A stretch of DNA of 64,000 nt, taken from NCBI RefSeq assembly GCF_018131015.1, contig NZ_JAFCJJ010000023.1, positions 32,067 through 96,066 of the forward strand, written 5' to 3'. Position 1 is the stretch's first letter, and the number at the start of each line of letters is the position of its first letter. Source of the stretch: Bradyrhizobium diazoefficiens (lineage in GTDB: Bacteria; Pseudomonadota; Alphaproteobacteria; Rhizobiales; Xanthobacteraceae). A program made the translations under genes and the position numbers. The notes beneath the pieces are model-generated. The model had not been told where the DNA came from. It did no database searches and saw only the letters and a program-made list of their open reading frames with translations. Below, in pieces: positions 9,231 to 17,211 of the stretch.

Positions 9231-9508
9231 GAACCTGCACGTTGGGACAGTGCACGCAGGGACAATTGCGCGGGACGCGGGTTTGCTTTTTTCTGACCGT
9301 GCACCTGTGCAGATCGCCCCCAGCGCAGCCCCAGGCACAGGTTGCGAGCGCCTTGCCCTGGTCGCGCCATTCCTCCCCGCGGCCAGGGCGAGCCGCGATC
9401 GGCGTTCAATGCCGCGTCCCGCAGCCTTGAGCCGCGCGCCGGTTCCCGCCCCTCGGAGCCTCCCCGACATTGAAAAGCCCCGGCGCTTGGACAAGCGCCG
9501 GGGCGTTT
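9231..9508 (+). ncRNA. Candidate structured RNA in a 541-base gap
   Basis: The gap 9157-9697 lacks a convincing gene but has a row of stable hairpins. CCTGC (9234-9238) pairs with GCAGG (9256-9260). ACCTGTGC (9303-9310) pairs with GCACAGGT (9335-9342). CTTGCCCTGGTCGCG (9352-9366) pairs over 15 bases, using G-U pairs, with 9378-9392. GCCCCGGCGCTTG (9477-9489) pairs perfectly with 9492-9504. The last resembles a Rho-independent end. No promoter or known RNA family was recognised, so this is a candidate only. Confidence 0.35.
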
Positions 9509-9509
9509 C
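9477..9509 (+). terminator. Strong hairpin, probable terminator
   Basis: A perfect 13-base-pair G+C-rich stem (9477-9489 with 9492-9504) has a two-base loop and is followed by GTTTC. The flanking TGAAA and TTTCA extend the symmetry. The T-run is short, so termination may be inefficient. It could end a transcript from 8986 or the candidate RNA. Confidence 0.5.
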
Positions 9510-9697
9510 ATGAAAAACGGACTGGTAAAGCAATGAGGCCTTCATAGCACCTCCTTCGCTGCGGGCGTGTGAAGTGCTTCACAGAAGGCCGCCTGCATCG
9601 ATGTTTTTTTCGTCGACGACGAGCCCGTCGGGGCGCGGCCCTCCGTTTGAACAATCCGGCGTCGAGCGCTACCTTGACGCCTTTTCAGGAGGCTCAT

Positions 9698-9937
9698 TTG
9701 AAACAGCTCATTTTCTTCGCCGTCACGGCACTGCTTGCAACGGCTCCTGCCCGGTCGCAGGCGCTGGTCGATCCCAACAAGGTTGCGCCCGAATACCGGG
9801 AGGCTGCGGAAAAGCGCCGCGCCGAGCAGATCCGGCAGCGCGAATGCGCGCTGAAGGCGGACCTCGCGAAGGTAATGCCGAGAGACCGCACCGACTATCT
9901 CAACCATTGCCTCGAGGCACAGGCCGCCAAGCAGTAA
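9698..9937 (+). CDS. Small periplasmic protein, TTG start
   Basis: 79 residues from a TTG at 9698, which has AGGAGG at 9687-9692 five bases before it; the frame upstream is arginine-rich and lacks a signal. The protein starts with a Sec signal peptide (cleavage near ARSQA). The mature part is charged and helical with two cysteines (RQRECALK and LNHCLEA), which could form a disulfide. No family is named. It stands alone, with short gaps on both sides. Confidence 0.65.
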   Translation: MKQLIFFAVTALLATAPARSQALVDPNKVAPEYREAAEKRRAEQIRQRECALKADLAKVMPRDRTDYLNHCLEAQAAKQ

Positions 9938-10026
9938 GCGGCCGATCATATCGCCTGCGCTCAACCTTTCTTAAGATATTCGCGCTCTGCTGGAATTCTA
10001 TTTCCAGTAGTCATTGTTGGCCGCCC

Positions 10027-10320
10027 ATGAGCTTCGTCCAGATCCAGTGCTCTCGGTGCAAGACGGTGTTCCGCGATAACGCCAGGCGATTGCAGGACGG
10101 CTATTCCCGGCAATGTCCATGCTGCGAGGTCGTGATGTTCTTCGCCGAGGACTCGCCGATCCCGCAGGTCAAGCTGGCGATGAAGCGGGCGCGCCGGGTC
10201 CGCAAGGAGCTGCACGAGGCTGCCGCGGCCAGGGCGTCCGCTTCGCCATCGAAACTGGAGCTTGGGCGCCGGTTCGCGGGGCGGAGGCAGCAGCCGGAGC
10301 AAGAGGAGCAAGACGGCTAA
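10027..10320 (+). CDS. Zinc-ribbon-like small protein
   Basis: 97 residues. Two cysteine pairs, CSRC near residue 8 and CPCC near residue 31, sit 20 residues apart in a compact beta-type N-terminal domain, as in zinc ribbons. The C-terminal half is a basic helix with a Gln/Glu-rich tail. The protein is probably cytoplasmic and could bind nucleic acid or protein. The stop codon TAA is the first triplet of the palindromic repeat that follows. Similar small ribbon proteins are encoded at 12262 and 23427. Confidence 0.6.
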   Translation: MSFVQIQCSRCKTVFRDNARRLQDGYSRQCPCCEVVMFFAEDSPIPQVKLAMKRARRVRKELHEAAAARASASPSKLELGRRFAGRRQQPEQEEQDG

Positions 10321-10421
10321 AGCGCGATGAGATTTGGATGAATCGTCATCGCGCTTTAGTCTATTGTTTGAGCATGATCTTTTCGGAAAACCGCTTCGCA
10401 CTTTTCCGGATCATGCTCTAG
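10318..10421. repeat. Dispersed palindromic repeat, copy 1
   Basis: It has two dyads in series. AAAGCGCGATGA is answered by TCATCGCGCTTT (10319-10357), and AGCATGATC by GATCATGCT (10371-10418), with GGAAAACCGCTTCGCAC between the second pair of arms. A second copy is at 15326-15456. It separates convergent genes and supplies the stop codon of both, TAA at 10318-10320 on plus and TAG at 10418-10420 on minus. It may act as a two-way terminator. Confidence 0.8.
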
Positions 10422-10822
10422 TCCCGCCGCCGGCGCTTCCTCGGAAACAGGCGGTCGCGGATGTAGCGCGAGGTCGCGGTCAGGCGGAGCCCGCGAGGCT
10501 TTTGCCACGCGGCGCGGTCGATCTCCTTCTTGTCGCCGATCGCGAGCCGGCCCCTGGTGCCCTTGGCGATGAAGATCGCGTCGCTCATCTTGCGGCCGGA
10601 GCGCTTGTTCTTGGCCTTCACTTCCTTCCACAGGCTGATCCGGCCGAGCTTCAGCTTCGGCAGCTCCTCCCTGATCTCGCGGCGCAAACAGGCCTTTGCG
10701 GACTCGCGCGCCCGCTTGCGGCCGCCGGGAAACATCCACAGCCCGTCCGACCGGCGCCTGACCAACAGAACCTTGCCGCGCCTTGCGGCCACCAGCTTGG
10801 AGGATTTCGCCATCGCTGCCAT
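10418..10822 (-). CDS. NUDIX hydrolase
   Basis: 134 residues. The NUDIX box is complete: Gly34, then Glu after five residues, then RE..EE (GRKRARESAKACLRREIREE, about residues 34-53). This is the magnesium-binding loop that hydrolyses nucleoside diphosphates linked to another group. The protein is small and basic and ends in a run of Arg/Lys. The substrate cannot be deduced. A 26-base perfect palindrome lies 27-52 bases upstream of the ATG and probably controls it. Its stop codon is formed by the adjoining repeat. Confidence 0.85.
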   Translation of the reverse strand: MAAMAKSSKLVAARRGKVLLVRRRSDGLWMFPGGRKRARESAKACLRREIREELPKLKLGRISLWKEVKAKNKRSGRKMSDAIFIAKGTRGRLAIGDKKEIDRAAWQKPRGLRLTATSRYIRDRLFPRKRRRRD

Positions 10823-10848
10823 GACACAAAGAGAATCGTGCTGATGCT

Positions 10849-10874
10849 AACTTGTCTATTCCAATAGACAAGTT
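10849..10874. promoter_or_regulatory. Perfect 26-base palindrome, probable operator
   Basis: AACTTGTCTATT (10849-10860) is followed by CC and then by its exact complement AATAGACAAGTT (10863-10874). The arms are A+T-rich and have no T-run, so it reads as a repressor site, not a terminator. It lies 27-52 bases before the NUDIX gene start. Regulators of the TetR or MarR type bind sites of this shape. No regulator gene is adjacent. Confidence 0.65.
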
Positions 10875-10922
10875 GGCAACGCGTCCTGCCCCCTCGCAAG
10901 CAGCGCCCCCAAGGCGGCGGAG

Positions 10923-12005
10923 CTAGCCTTCCCCCGCCTCCGCCCGGTCGGTCCGGATCCAGGCCGCCGCCATTTCCCACGCCACCGACAGGATGATCGG
11001 CCCGATGAACAGGCCGACGATGCCGTGCGCAAGCGTGCCGCCGATCACGCCGACGAAGATCACGATGGTGGGCGTGTTGAGGCCCCGGCCCATCACCAGG
11101 GGCTTCAACATGGTGTCGATGAACCCGACGACGACGAGGAACACGGTGAGCACGAGCGCGGTGGTGACGTCCTTGGCGGTCCAGATCCAGATGATCACCG
11201 GCAGCAGCACGAGGAAGGCGCCGATCTGCACGATCGACAGCAACAGCACGAGGAACGCGAGCAGGCCGGCGCTCGGCACGGCTGCGAGCTTGAAACCGAT
11301 GCCCGCAAGCAGCGCCTGCACGATCGCGACGCCGATCACCCCTTGCGCCACGGCGCGGATGGTTGCGCCGGCAAGCCCGAGGAATTGCTCGCTCTGCTCG
11401 GGCACGATGCGGACCAGGAAGCCGCGGCCGGCCGCGACGAGCCGCGGCCCGTGCGGAAACAAAAAGCCGGCCACGAACACCGACACGAGAAACTGCAGCG
11501 TTCCCACGCTTGCGTCCCCCGCGAGCGACAACAGCGGTCCCGCCAGCGGCTGCAGATAGGGCGCGACTTCGCGCAGCACCGCGCGGATGTTGGTATAGGC
11601 CTGGTCCCAGAGCTCGTAGAGGGTCGGGCCGATGACCGGCCATGACTTGATCTGCTCGGGCGCCGACTGGAGCGCAAGGTCGCCGGTGCTGAGCTGGTGC
11701 GCGATCTCCCGCGTCCCGTCGACGGCGCTGAGGCCGAGCCAGGTCGCCGGACCGATGACGATGCCGAGCGTGACCAGGGTGAGGATGGCGGCGGCCGTCT
11801 TCGGGCGGCCGCCGAGCAGTTTGGCGAGCGAGCTGAAGGCCGGGTAGAAGGCGACCGCGAGCACGGCGCTCCAGGCCAGGATCGGCACAAACGGCCGTAT
11901 GATCACCAGCGTCCACAGGATCAGCAGGCCGAGCAGGCCAAGCCGGATCACAAGCTGGATGATGTCCTCTCCCGTCAGGAGCTGGCGGAGACTTTTCACT
12001 GGCAC
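10923..12005 (-). CDS. AI-2E family transporter
   Basis: 360 residues with about eight membrane segments: an N-terminal pair (about 20-60), a central soluble stretch (about 85-150), and a C-terminal bundle. The C-terminal motifs VVGFIDTMLKPLVMGRG and GVIGGTLAHGIVGLFIGPI are characteristic of the AI-2E (PerM/YdiK) exporter family. Members move small molecules or sodium/protons across the inner membrane; the link to autoinducer-2 holds for few of them. It is followed, on the same strand, by the NUDIX gene after a 100-base gap holding the palindrome, so the two are probably separate units. Confidence 0.85.
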   Translation of the reverse strand: MPVKSLRQLLTGEDIIQLVIRLGLLGLLILWTLVIIRPFVPILAWSAVLAVAFYPAFSSLAKLLGGRPKTAAAILTLVTLGIVIGPATWLGLSAVDGTREIAHQLSTGDLALQSAPEQIKSWPVIGPTLYELWDQAYTNIRAVLREVAPYLQPLAGPLLSLAGDASVGTLQFLVSVFVAGFLFPHGPRLVAAGRGFLVRIVPEQSEQFLGLAGATIRAVAQGVIGVAIVQALLAGIGFKLAAVPSAGLLAFLVLLLSIVQIGAFLVLLPVIIWIWTAKDVTTALVLTVFLVVVGFIDTMLKPLVMGRGLNTPTIVIFVGVIGGTLAHGIVGLFIGPIILSVAWEMAAAWIRTDRAEAGEG

Positions 12006-12261
12006 AGCTTTCCTTGCGGCTTGAACTTACGGGTTTCCGGCGCTGGAGAGCATGGGTTATTGCCAGCAACGCTGCCGCCGTCAAGACGACCGGACTCCAG
12101 CCCCGAAGGTCGGGCCCGCGCGGACGGCGCCCCCGGAAGCGGCCGTTCAGGCCCGCCGTGCCTAACGCCCGTTAACCGGATTTACTTCGACCGGTTTACC
12201 CCGATGCAAAGGCCCGCAGCTACGCTCTCCCGCGAAGGTCCCCCAAACAATTCTCGGCGCA

Positions 12262-12489
12262 ATGGCCAACAGCATCTGGACGATCGAACAATTCACCTGC
12301 GCGGGTTGCAGCATGAACTACACCGCGACCCGGGAGGAACATGCCGAGGCGCATTCCGGCAGCTTCAAATGCAGCATCTGCAGCGGCGTGGTCCACACCT
12401 GGTCCGGCAAGCACCATTTCTTTGGCTGGCAAGCGGTCAAGACCAGGCCGCCGGTGTTCGGCCGTCGCTGGGCGGGCGCGGGCTGGTAG
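12262..12489 (+). CDS. Small zinc-ribbon-like protein
   Basis: 75 residues. CAGC near residue 13 and CSIC near residue 37 form two CxxC pairs, and a histidine-containing stretch (EEHAEAHS) lies between them. It is followed by WSGKHHFFGWQ. The pattern suggests a structural zinc site. The protein is cytoplasmic with no signal sequence. Function unknown. Confidence 0.6.
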   Translation: MANSIWTIEQFTCAGCSMNYTATREEHAEAHSGSFKCSICSGVVHTWSGKHHFFGWQAVKTRPPVFGRRWAGAGW

Positions 12490-12579
12490 GCCTGCGGAGC
12501 CGGAGTCGGTGCCGAAACAAAGGGCAGCGTCGCGGCGAGCGACGTCTCTGCTTCGCTCCATCGGCCGTAACCGCGCTTT

Positions 12580-12987
12580 CTATTTCTGGGCCGGAAGTCC
12601 TTCAAGCGCAACGATGCGGAATCTGGCGCCGCTCTGCCGCACCTTCGACGCTTCCCGGTTTTCGCTTGAGTCAAACCAGCGCCTTGCCGCGTCCATGCTG
12701 GGGAACTGCAGAAACGCCATGCAGCATGGCGCGTCACCTTCGCCTTCCAGCAAGGTGTTGCGCTGACTGCGCGCGAGATAGCGCGCATCAAATTTCGGGA
12801 GAATGCTGCGCGCCAGCTTACCATACTCCTCCTGGATCGATTCCGGTCCTGTGGTTGCAGTGCGCTCGATGACGACAAACGCAGGCCGTTCTTCCTGTTG
12901 CGCAAGCGAAGGTCCCAGCAGGGCCGCCACCAGCACGACTGCATTGCCAAGAGCGGCCGCAGCAACCGCAATCATTGATTTCCACAT
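12580..12987 (-). CDS. Secreted DUF1330-like protein
   Basis: 135 residues. A signal peptide ends near LGPSLAQQ. The mature domain opens with AFVVIERTATTGPESIQEEY, continues through an LARSILPKFDARYLARS helix, and has a strand with FLQFPSMDAARRWFDS. This matches the small dimeric ferredoxin-fold DUF1330/EthD-like pattern. Most relatives are cytoplasmic, so a periplasmic version is uncommon. A cysteine pair (PCCMAF) is present. The biochemical role is unknown. Confidence 0.65.
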   Translation of the reverse strand: MWKSMIAVAAAALGNAVVLVAALLGPSLAQQEERPAFVVIERTATTGPESIQEEYGKLARSILPKFDARYLARSQRNTLLEGEGDAPCCMAFLQFPSMDAARRWFDSSENREASKVRQSGARFRIVALEGLPAQK

Positions 12988-13280
12988 GATGTTTCGCTCC
13001 GCACGCTGACGCCATTGACGATGCTTGGCTGGATCGGGGTCCTGCCTCGTGATCGGATCGTCTCGCCAAACCTCCTTTGGCGTTGATTTGTTCCGTCGGT
13101 GCCAACCGGCCGCCGAGATTTTGCGAACGCGGTCGCCAACCGTGTCCCGGCTCTGCCCCGCCGCAACGTCGTAAGCGGGTTCACGGGCGTTTTCGACGTG
13201 CTATGGACGTTGCGGCGCGTCCGCGACACGCTAAGTTCGCGCTCCCTCGCTCCTTCCCTGCAACGGATGTCGATACGCTT

Positions 13281-15323
13281 ATGACTGCTCCTTTCGTTCC
13301 CCAGATCGCCCTCTACCGCAACTGGCTCGCCGCGCAGCGCGGCCTGTCCTTCGCAAGCTACGAGGACATGCGGCACTGGTCGGTCCGCGATCTCGACGGG
13401 TTCTGGCGCAGCATCTGGGACTATTATGACCTGCAATCACCGACGCCGTTCTCGGCCGTCATCGCCGAGCGCAAGATGCCCGGCGCGGTCTGGTTTCCCG
13501 GCGCGCAGGTCAACTACGCCCGCCAGGTGTTCCGCCATGTCGAGGCCGCAGATGCCGCCGGCCTGCCGGCGATCGTGAGCAGCGGCGAAGACGGCCGGCT
13601 GATCGAGACAAGCTGGCCCGAGCTGCGGCGCAAGGCGGCGGCGCTGGCGTTACATCTGAAGGACAAGGGCATCAAGCCGGGTGACCGGATCGCAGCCTAT
13701 CTGCCCAACATTCCCGAAACCATCGTCGCGTTTCTCGCCACCGCCAGCATTGGCGCGGTCTGGAGCCTCTGTGCGCCCGACATGGCCGCCCCCGCCGTGA
13801 TCGACCGCTTCAAGCAGATCGGGCCGAAGGTGCTGATCGCCTGCGATGCCGTCACCTATGCCGGCCGGCGCCACGACCGCAAGGATGTCGTCGCCGAGCT
13901 GCGGCACTCGCTGCCGACGGTCGAGCACGTCATCCTGCACAGCGCGGGCGCAACCAAAGCCCCCGATGCACTGTTCGGCGAGATTGTCGCCAGGACCGGC
14001 GCTGAAGTCGACGCATTCGAGCCGGTCTGGCTGCCGTTCGATCATCCGCTCTGGATCGTCTATTCCAGCGGCACCACCGGCCTGCCGAAGCCGATCGTGC
14101 ACGGCCATGGCGGCATCGTCATCGTGGTGCTGGCCCTGCTCGGCCTGCACAACGACATCGGCTGCTCCTACCACGACAACTCCTTCGGCGAGCGCTATCA
14201 CTGGTACTCCTCGACCGGCTGGATCATGTGGAACAGCCAGGTCGGCGGCCTGCTCAGCGGCACCACCTGCTGCATCTTCGACGGCAGCCCCGGAGGAACG
14301 AAGGACAAGCCGGACTGGAACACGCTGTGGCGCTTCGTGGCGCAATCGAAATCGACGTTCTTCGGTGCGGGCGCCGCGTTCTTCGCCAACTGCGCCAAGG
14401 CCGAGGTGGACCTTGCCGCGGCCGGCGACCTGTCCAGACTGCGCTGCCTCGGCTCGACCGGCTCGCCGCTCAGCGCCGACACGCAAGCCTGGTTCAACGC
14501 GCGCTTCGCGGCCCTGTCGAAGACCAACGGCAGCAAGGCACAGGCCGACATCTGGTGGGCGAACATCTCCGGTGGCACCGATTTCGCAGGCGCCTTCATC
14601 GGCGGCAACCGCGAGCTGCCGCAGACGCCGGGCGCGATGCAGTGCCGCCTGCTCGGCGCCGCGGTGGAAGCCTTCAGCGAACAGGGCCGCGCCGTCATCG
14701 ACGAGGTCGGCGAGCTCGTCTGCACCGAGCCGATGCCGTCGATGCCGCTCCGCTTCTGGAACGACAAGGGCGATGCGCGCTACCGCGCGAGCTATTTCGA
14801 GACCTATCCGGACAATTTCGACGGCAGCGGACGCGGGCCGGTATGGCGGCACGGCGACTGGCTCAAGGTCAATACGGACGGCTCCTGCATCATCTACGGC
14901 CGCAGCGATGCCACCATCAACCGGCACGGCCTGCGCATGGGCACGAGCGAGCTCTATTCCGCGATCGAGGCCCTGCCCGAGGTGCTCGATAGCCTCGTCG
15001 TCGACCTCGAATATCTCGGCCGCGAGAGCTACATGCCGCTGTTCGTGGTGCTGCGCGAAGGTGTCGCGCTCGACGGCGCGATGCAGGCCAGGATCAACAA
15101 GGCGATCGAATCCGGTGTCTCGCGGCGCTTCCTGCCGAACGAGATCTTTGCGGTCGCCGAGATCCCGCGCACGCTGTCCGGCAAGAAGCAGGAGCTGCCG
15201 ATCAAGAAGCTTCTGCTCGGCCAGCCCGTCGAGAAGATCATCAACAAGGAAGCGATGGCCAATCCGGCCTGCCTCGACTGGTATCTCGCCTTCGCGCGCG
15301 ACTATCTGGCCAGAACGGCGTGA
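13281..15323 (+). CDS. Acetoacetate--CoA ligase
   Basis: 680 residues, an ANL-superfamily adenylating enzyme that activates acetoacetate with ATP to acetoacetyl-CoA in the cytoplasm. The phosphate loop IVYSSGTTGLPKPIVHGHGG and the late motifs WRHGDWLK, IYGRSDATINRHGLRMGTSE and RTLSGKKQELPIKK (catalytic lysine) are all present. The N-terminal ACS-type extension (LYRNWLAAQRGLSFASYEDM) and the size fit acetoacetyl-CoA synthetase rather than acetyl-CoA synthetase. The ATG at 13281 was preferred to a frame extended 204 bases upstream because the extension is arginine-rich and unlike the family. In rhizobia the enzyme links acetoacetate use to polyhydroxybutyrate turnover. Confidence 0.92.
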   Translation: MTAPFVPQIALYRNWLAAQRGLSFASYEDMRHWSVRDLDGFWRSIWDYYDLQSPTPFSAVIAERKMPGAVWFPGAQVNYARQVFRHVEAADAAGLPAIVSSGEDGRLIETSWPELRRKAAALALHLKDKGIKPGDRIAAYLPNIPETIVAFLATASIGAVWSLCAPDMAAPAVIDRFKQIGPKVLIACDAVTYAGRRHDRKDVVAELRHSLPTVEHVILHSAGATKAPDALFGEIVARTGAEVDAFEPVWLPFDHPLWIVYSSGTTGLPKPIVHGHGGIVIVVLALLGLHNDIGCSYHDNSFGERYHWYSSTGWIMWNSQVGGLLSGTTCCIFDGSPGGTKDKPDWNTLWRFVAQSKSTFFGAGAAFFANCAKAEVDLAAAGDLSRLRCLGSTGSPLSADTQAWFNARFAALSKTNGSKAQADIWWANISGGTDFAGAFIGGNRELPQTPGAMQCRLLGAAVEAFSEQGRAVIDEVGELVCTEPMPSMPLRFWNDKGDARYRASYFETYPDNFDGSGRGPVWRHGDWLKVNTDGSCIIYGRSDATINRHGLRMGTSELYSAIEALPEVLDSLVVDLEYLGRESYMPLFVVLREGVALDGAMQARINKAIESGVSRRFLPNEIFAVAEIPRTLSGKKQELPIKKLLLGQPVEKIINKEAMANPACLDWYLAFARDYLARTA

Positions 15324-15325
15324 TC

Positions 15326-15456
15326 TAAAGCGCGATGAGATCAAGGCGAATCATCATCGCGCTTTAGGTTGTTGTTTGCGCATGATCTCCGCGCAAACGC
15401 GTTCCGCGTTTGTCGCGAGGGAAAACCGCTTCGCACTTTTCCGGATCATGCTTTAG
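15326..15456. repeat. Dispersed palindromic repeat, copy 2
   Basis: It opens with TAAAGCGCGATGAGAT and the complementary ATCATCGCGCTTTA. The arms GCATGATC and GGATCATGC follow around CCGCTTCGCACTTTTCC, as in the copy at 10318-10421. It has an extra internal dyad, GCGCAAACGCG/CGCGTTTGTCGCG. It again sits between convergent genes, and its end supplies the TAA of the minus-strand gene at 15453. Confidence 0.8.
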
Positions 15457-15665
15457 CCGCCGCCGAAATTGGACGGGTCGAGATTCCTGTTCTCGGGCGG
15501 CGGGATCGGCGGATAGCCGGGAAACTTGTACCAGCCGGGCGGCACGGAGGCGTCCTCGGCCGGTCGGACGATCACATGGTGCCCCCGGGGCGCGTGCTCG
15601 GTACGAGCAGCGGCGGCCGTCGCGGACGTCGAAATCAGGAGAATCAGAACCAGGACAGGCCGCAT
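15453..15665 (-). CDS. Small secreted proline-rich protein
   Basis: 70 residues from ATG 15665, chosen because it begins directly with a signal peptide (MRPVLVLILLISTSATAAAA). The mature part is short, with histidines near the start (HAPRGHHVIV) and a proline/glycine-rich end (PGYPPIPPPENRNLDPSN). Function unknown. It converges on the acetoacetate--CoA ligase gene, and its stop codon comes from the repeat. Confidence 0.55.
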   Translation of the reverse strand: MRPVLVLILLISTSATAAAARTEHAPRGHHVIVRPAEDASVPPGWYKFPGYPPIPPPENRNLDPSNFGGG

Positions 15666-15856
15666 TGCATGGGCTCCAGTTTGTCCCCCGCAACCCAGAT
15701 GTGGGGCGGCAACGTCGCCGAACCCAATCATCCAGCGTCACGAAAGGTCACATCGGCGGCATCGCCAAGACCGGCCCAATTGCGCCATCGGAATTTGGAC
15801 TCCGTTCACCGATCATCGCTAGACCGGAGAGGAACCTCTTCCTGCAGACACACACC

Positions 15857-16159
15857 ATGCCCGACCTCAACACCATCCTCGGCCGGCTCAACGACCGCCT
15901 GCTCCGTCTCGAGGGCGAGCTGTTCGTGCTGCGCTCGCTGGCGCGCGCGACGCTGACGGCCGGCGACGACCATGCGGCGCGGATGCGCAAGCTGGTCGAG
16001 GCCGCCAAGGTCGCGCTCGAGGACGAGGCTCAGCGTCCCCTCGACAAGCCGACCCGCAAATATGTCGATGCCGCCACTGCGCTCGTGGAGGAGCTGCTGG
16101 TCGAACCGACGCCGGCGCGCCCGCTGTTCACGGTGATTGATGGAGGCCGGCGCGACTAA
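15857..16159 (+). CDS. Hypothetical helical protein
   Basis: 100 residues, almost wholly helical, starting MPDLNTILGRLNDRLLRLEGELFVL. The heptad-like leucines and charged residues (about 1-60) suggest a short coiled coil or helical bundle. The end is PLFTVIDGGRRD. No cysteines, signal or membrane segment are present. No family is recognised. Confidence 0.6.
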   Translation: MPDLNTILGRLNDRLLRLEGELFVLRSLARATLTAGDDHAARMRKLVEAAKVALEDEAQRPLDKPTRKYVDAATALVEELLVEPTPARPLFTVIDGGRRD

Positions 16160-16165
16160 GCGCTC

Positions 16166-16399
16166 TTAGACCGGACGTGGCTTACCGGGCTCCGCGGATT
16201 CAGCCTTGAGCCGGCTGAGGCCCGCCTCGATGATCGCGATCTCCTCCTCGATCTGACCGATCGGCCGGCTGAAATCGAAGCCGGACCTGCTCTTCAGTTC
16301 GACCGCGAGCCGCTGCCGGTGCATCATCAGCTCGTCGAGGCCGCGCCGGTTCTTCAGTCGCACATAGCTGTCGACGATTTGCTCAATTGCGCTCGGCAT
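16166..16399 (-). CDS. Small coiled-coil hypothetical protein
   Basis: 77 residues from ATG 16399, which has GGAG eight bases before it. An in-frame ATG at 16495 would add 32 residues but has no better ribosome site. The protein is a helical hairpin-like sequence (residues 1-30 and 40-68, with GQIEEEIAIIEAGLSRLKAE). No known motif was found. It converges on the gene at 15857 with six bases between stops. Confidence 0.55.
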   Translation of the reverse strand: MPSAIEQIVDSYVRLKNRRGLDELMMHRQRLAVELKSRSGFDFSRPIGQIEEEIAIIEAGLSRLKAESAEPGKPRPV

Positions 16400-16556
16400 C
16401 GCAATGGCTCCGGCAAAAAAGCCCGCGCGACGCAACAGCGCCGGCGGGACAATTTCGGTGTCGCGGTACGCAATACTGATCCGCGACGGCTTCATCGATA
16501 CGACAAGCTGGTTGAGAACGTATTACCATCCGAAGAATTCTTGATGCGCGGCATGA

Positions 16557-16586
16557 AAAGGCCGCTGGCGATCACCGCCAGCGGCC
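16557..16586 (-). terminator. Rho-independent terminator on the minus strand
   Basis: GCCGCTGGCG (16561-16570) pairs perfectly with CGCCAGCGGC (16576-16585) over a five-base loop. On the minus strand it is followed by CTTTTC. It is 155 bases past the stop of the gene at 16740 and would end that transcript. Confidence 0.6.
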
Positions 16587-16739
16587 CAAAGCCGGGTTCG
16601 AAAACGGATCCGGAAATCAAATGTCGCCAGCCCCGGTGCCCGCAGCTTCTAGCGCAGACCGGAATTGCGTGTGTCACAATTGAAACAGAGGAACCACGCG
16701 TTCGCGCTTTTGCCATCCGACCGTGGCTGTGCGGCAACG

Positions 16740-17024
16740 CTAATCGGTGACGCAGAAATAGGTCCGCGGCAACCTGCGATAGGCAGTGTAGCGGTAGAAC
16801 GGCCGATACGCGTAACCCCGGTAAAGCGCTGGCGGCTCCTCGCCGTAATAGGCATCATGGTAGAAATTCATGACGTGCCCAGAGGCGCATCGATAGCCGT
16901 CCCAGGTCGGACCGATGAACGGCGCAACCCCGACCTCGGGTGGTACCGCCGGATAAGGCCCGCCGGCATGGGCCGGAACGGCCGCAATCAGGACCGCGGG
17001 AAGAATCAGCCATGCGCCACGCAT
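16740..17024 (-). CDS. Small secreted tyrosine/arginine-rich protein
   Basis: 94 residues from ATG 17024, chosen because it starts a signal peptide (MRGAWLILPAVLIAAVPAHA). The mature protein is rich in Tyr, Arg and Pro (YRGYAYRPFYRYTAYRRLPR), with one cysteine near SGHVMNFYH and one at the end (FCVTD). This composition is common in small periplasmic or envelope proteins of Bradyrhizobium. No function is known. Confidence 0.6.
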   Translation of the reverse strand: MRGAWLILPAVLIAAVPAHAGGPYPAVPPEVGVAPFIGPTWDGYRCASGHVMNFYHDAYYGEEPPALYRGYAYRPFYRYTAYRRLPRTYFCVTD

Positions 17025-17211
17025 TCGCTCGCTCCGGGCCTTTGGGACGGACGCATGGAAACACTGGAATGCAGCATGCGCAATCGCGGAATTCGCAGCG
17101 CCCTTGGTCCGGCGCGCTGTTGATAACAGGCGCAAACGCGTCGCGGATGGTGACACGGCGGCCTGACGTGTTATCGGGGGACGACGCAGTTGCGACACGG
17201 ATCACACACCC

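Noticed and set aside
13650..15344. Long minus-strand open frame of 564 codons opposite the acetoacetate--CoA ligase gene
   Set aside because: Its protein is a run of Arg/Ala/Gly/Val with no motif, and the plus strand carries an enzyme with all its motifs. High G+C makes such shadow frames common; the same applies to 37039-39294 opposite gyrA and 55956-57314 opposite uvrA.
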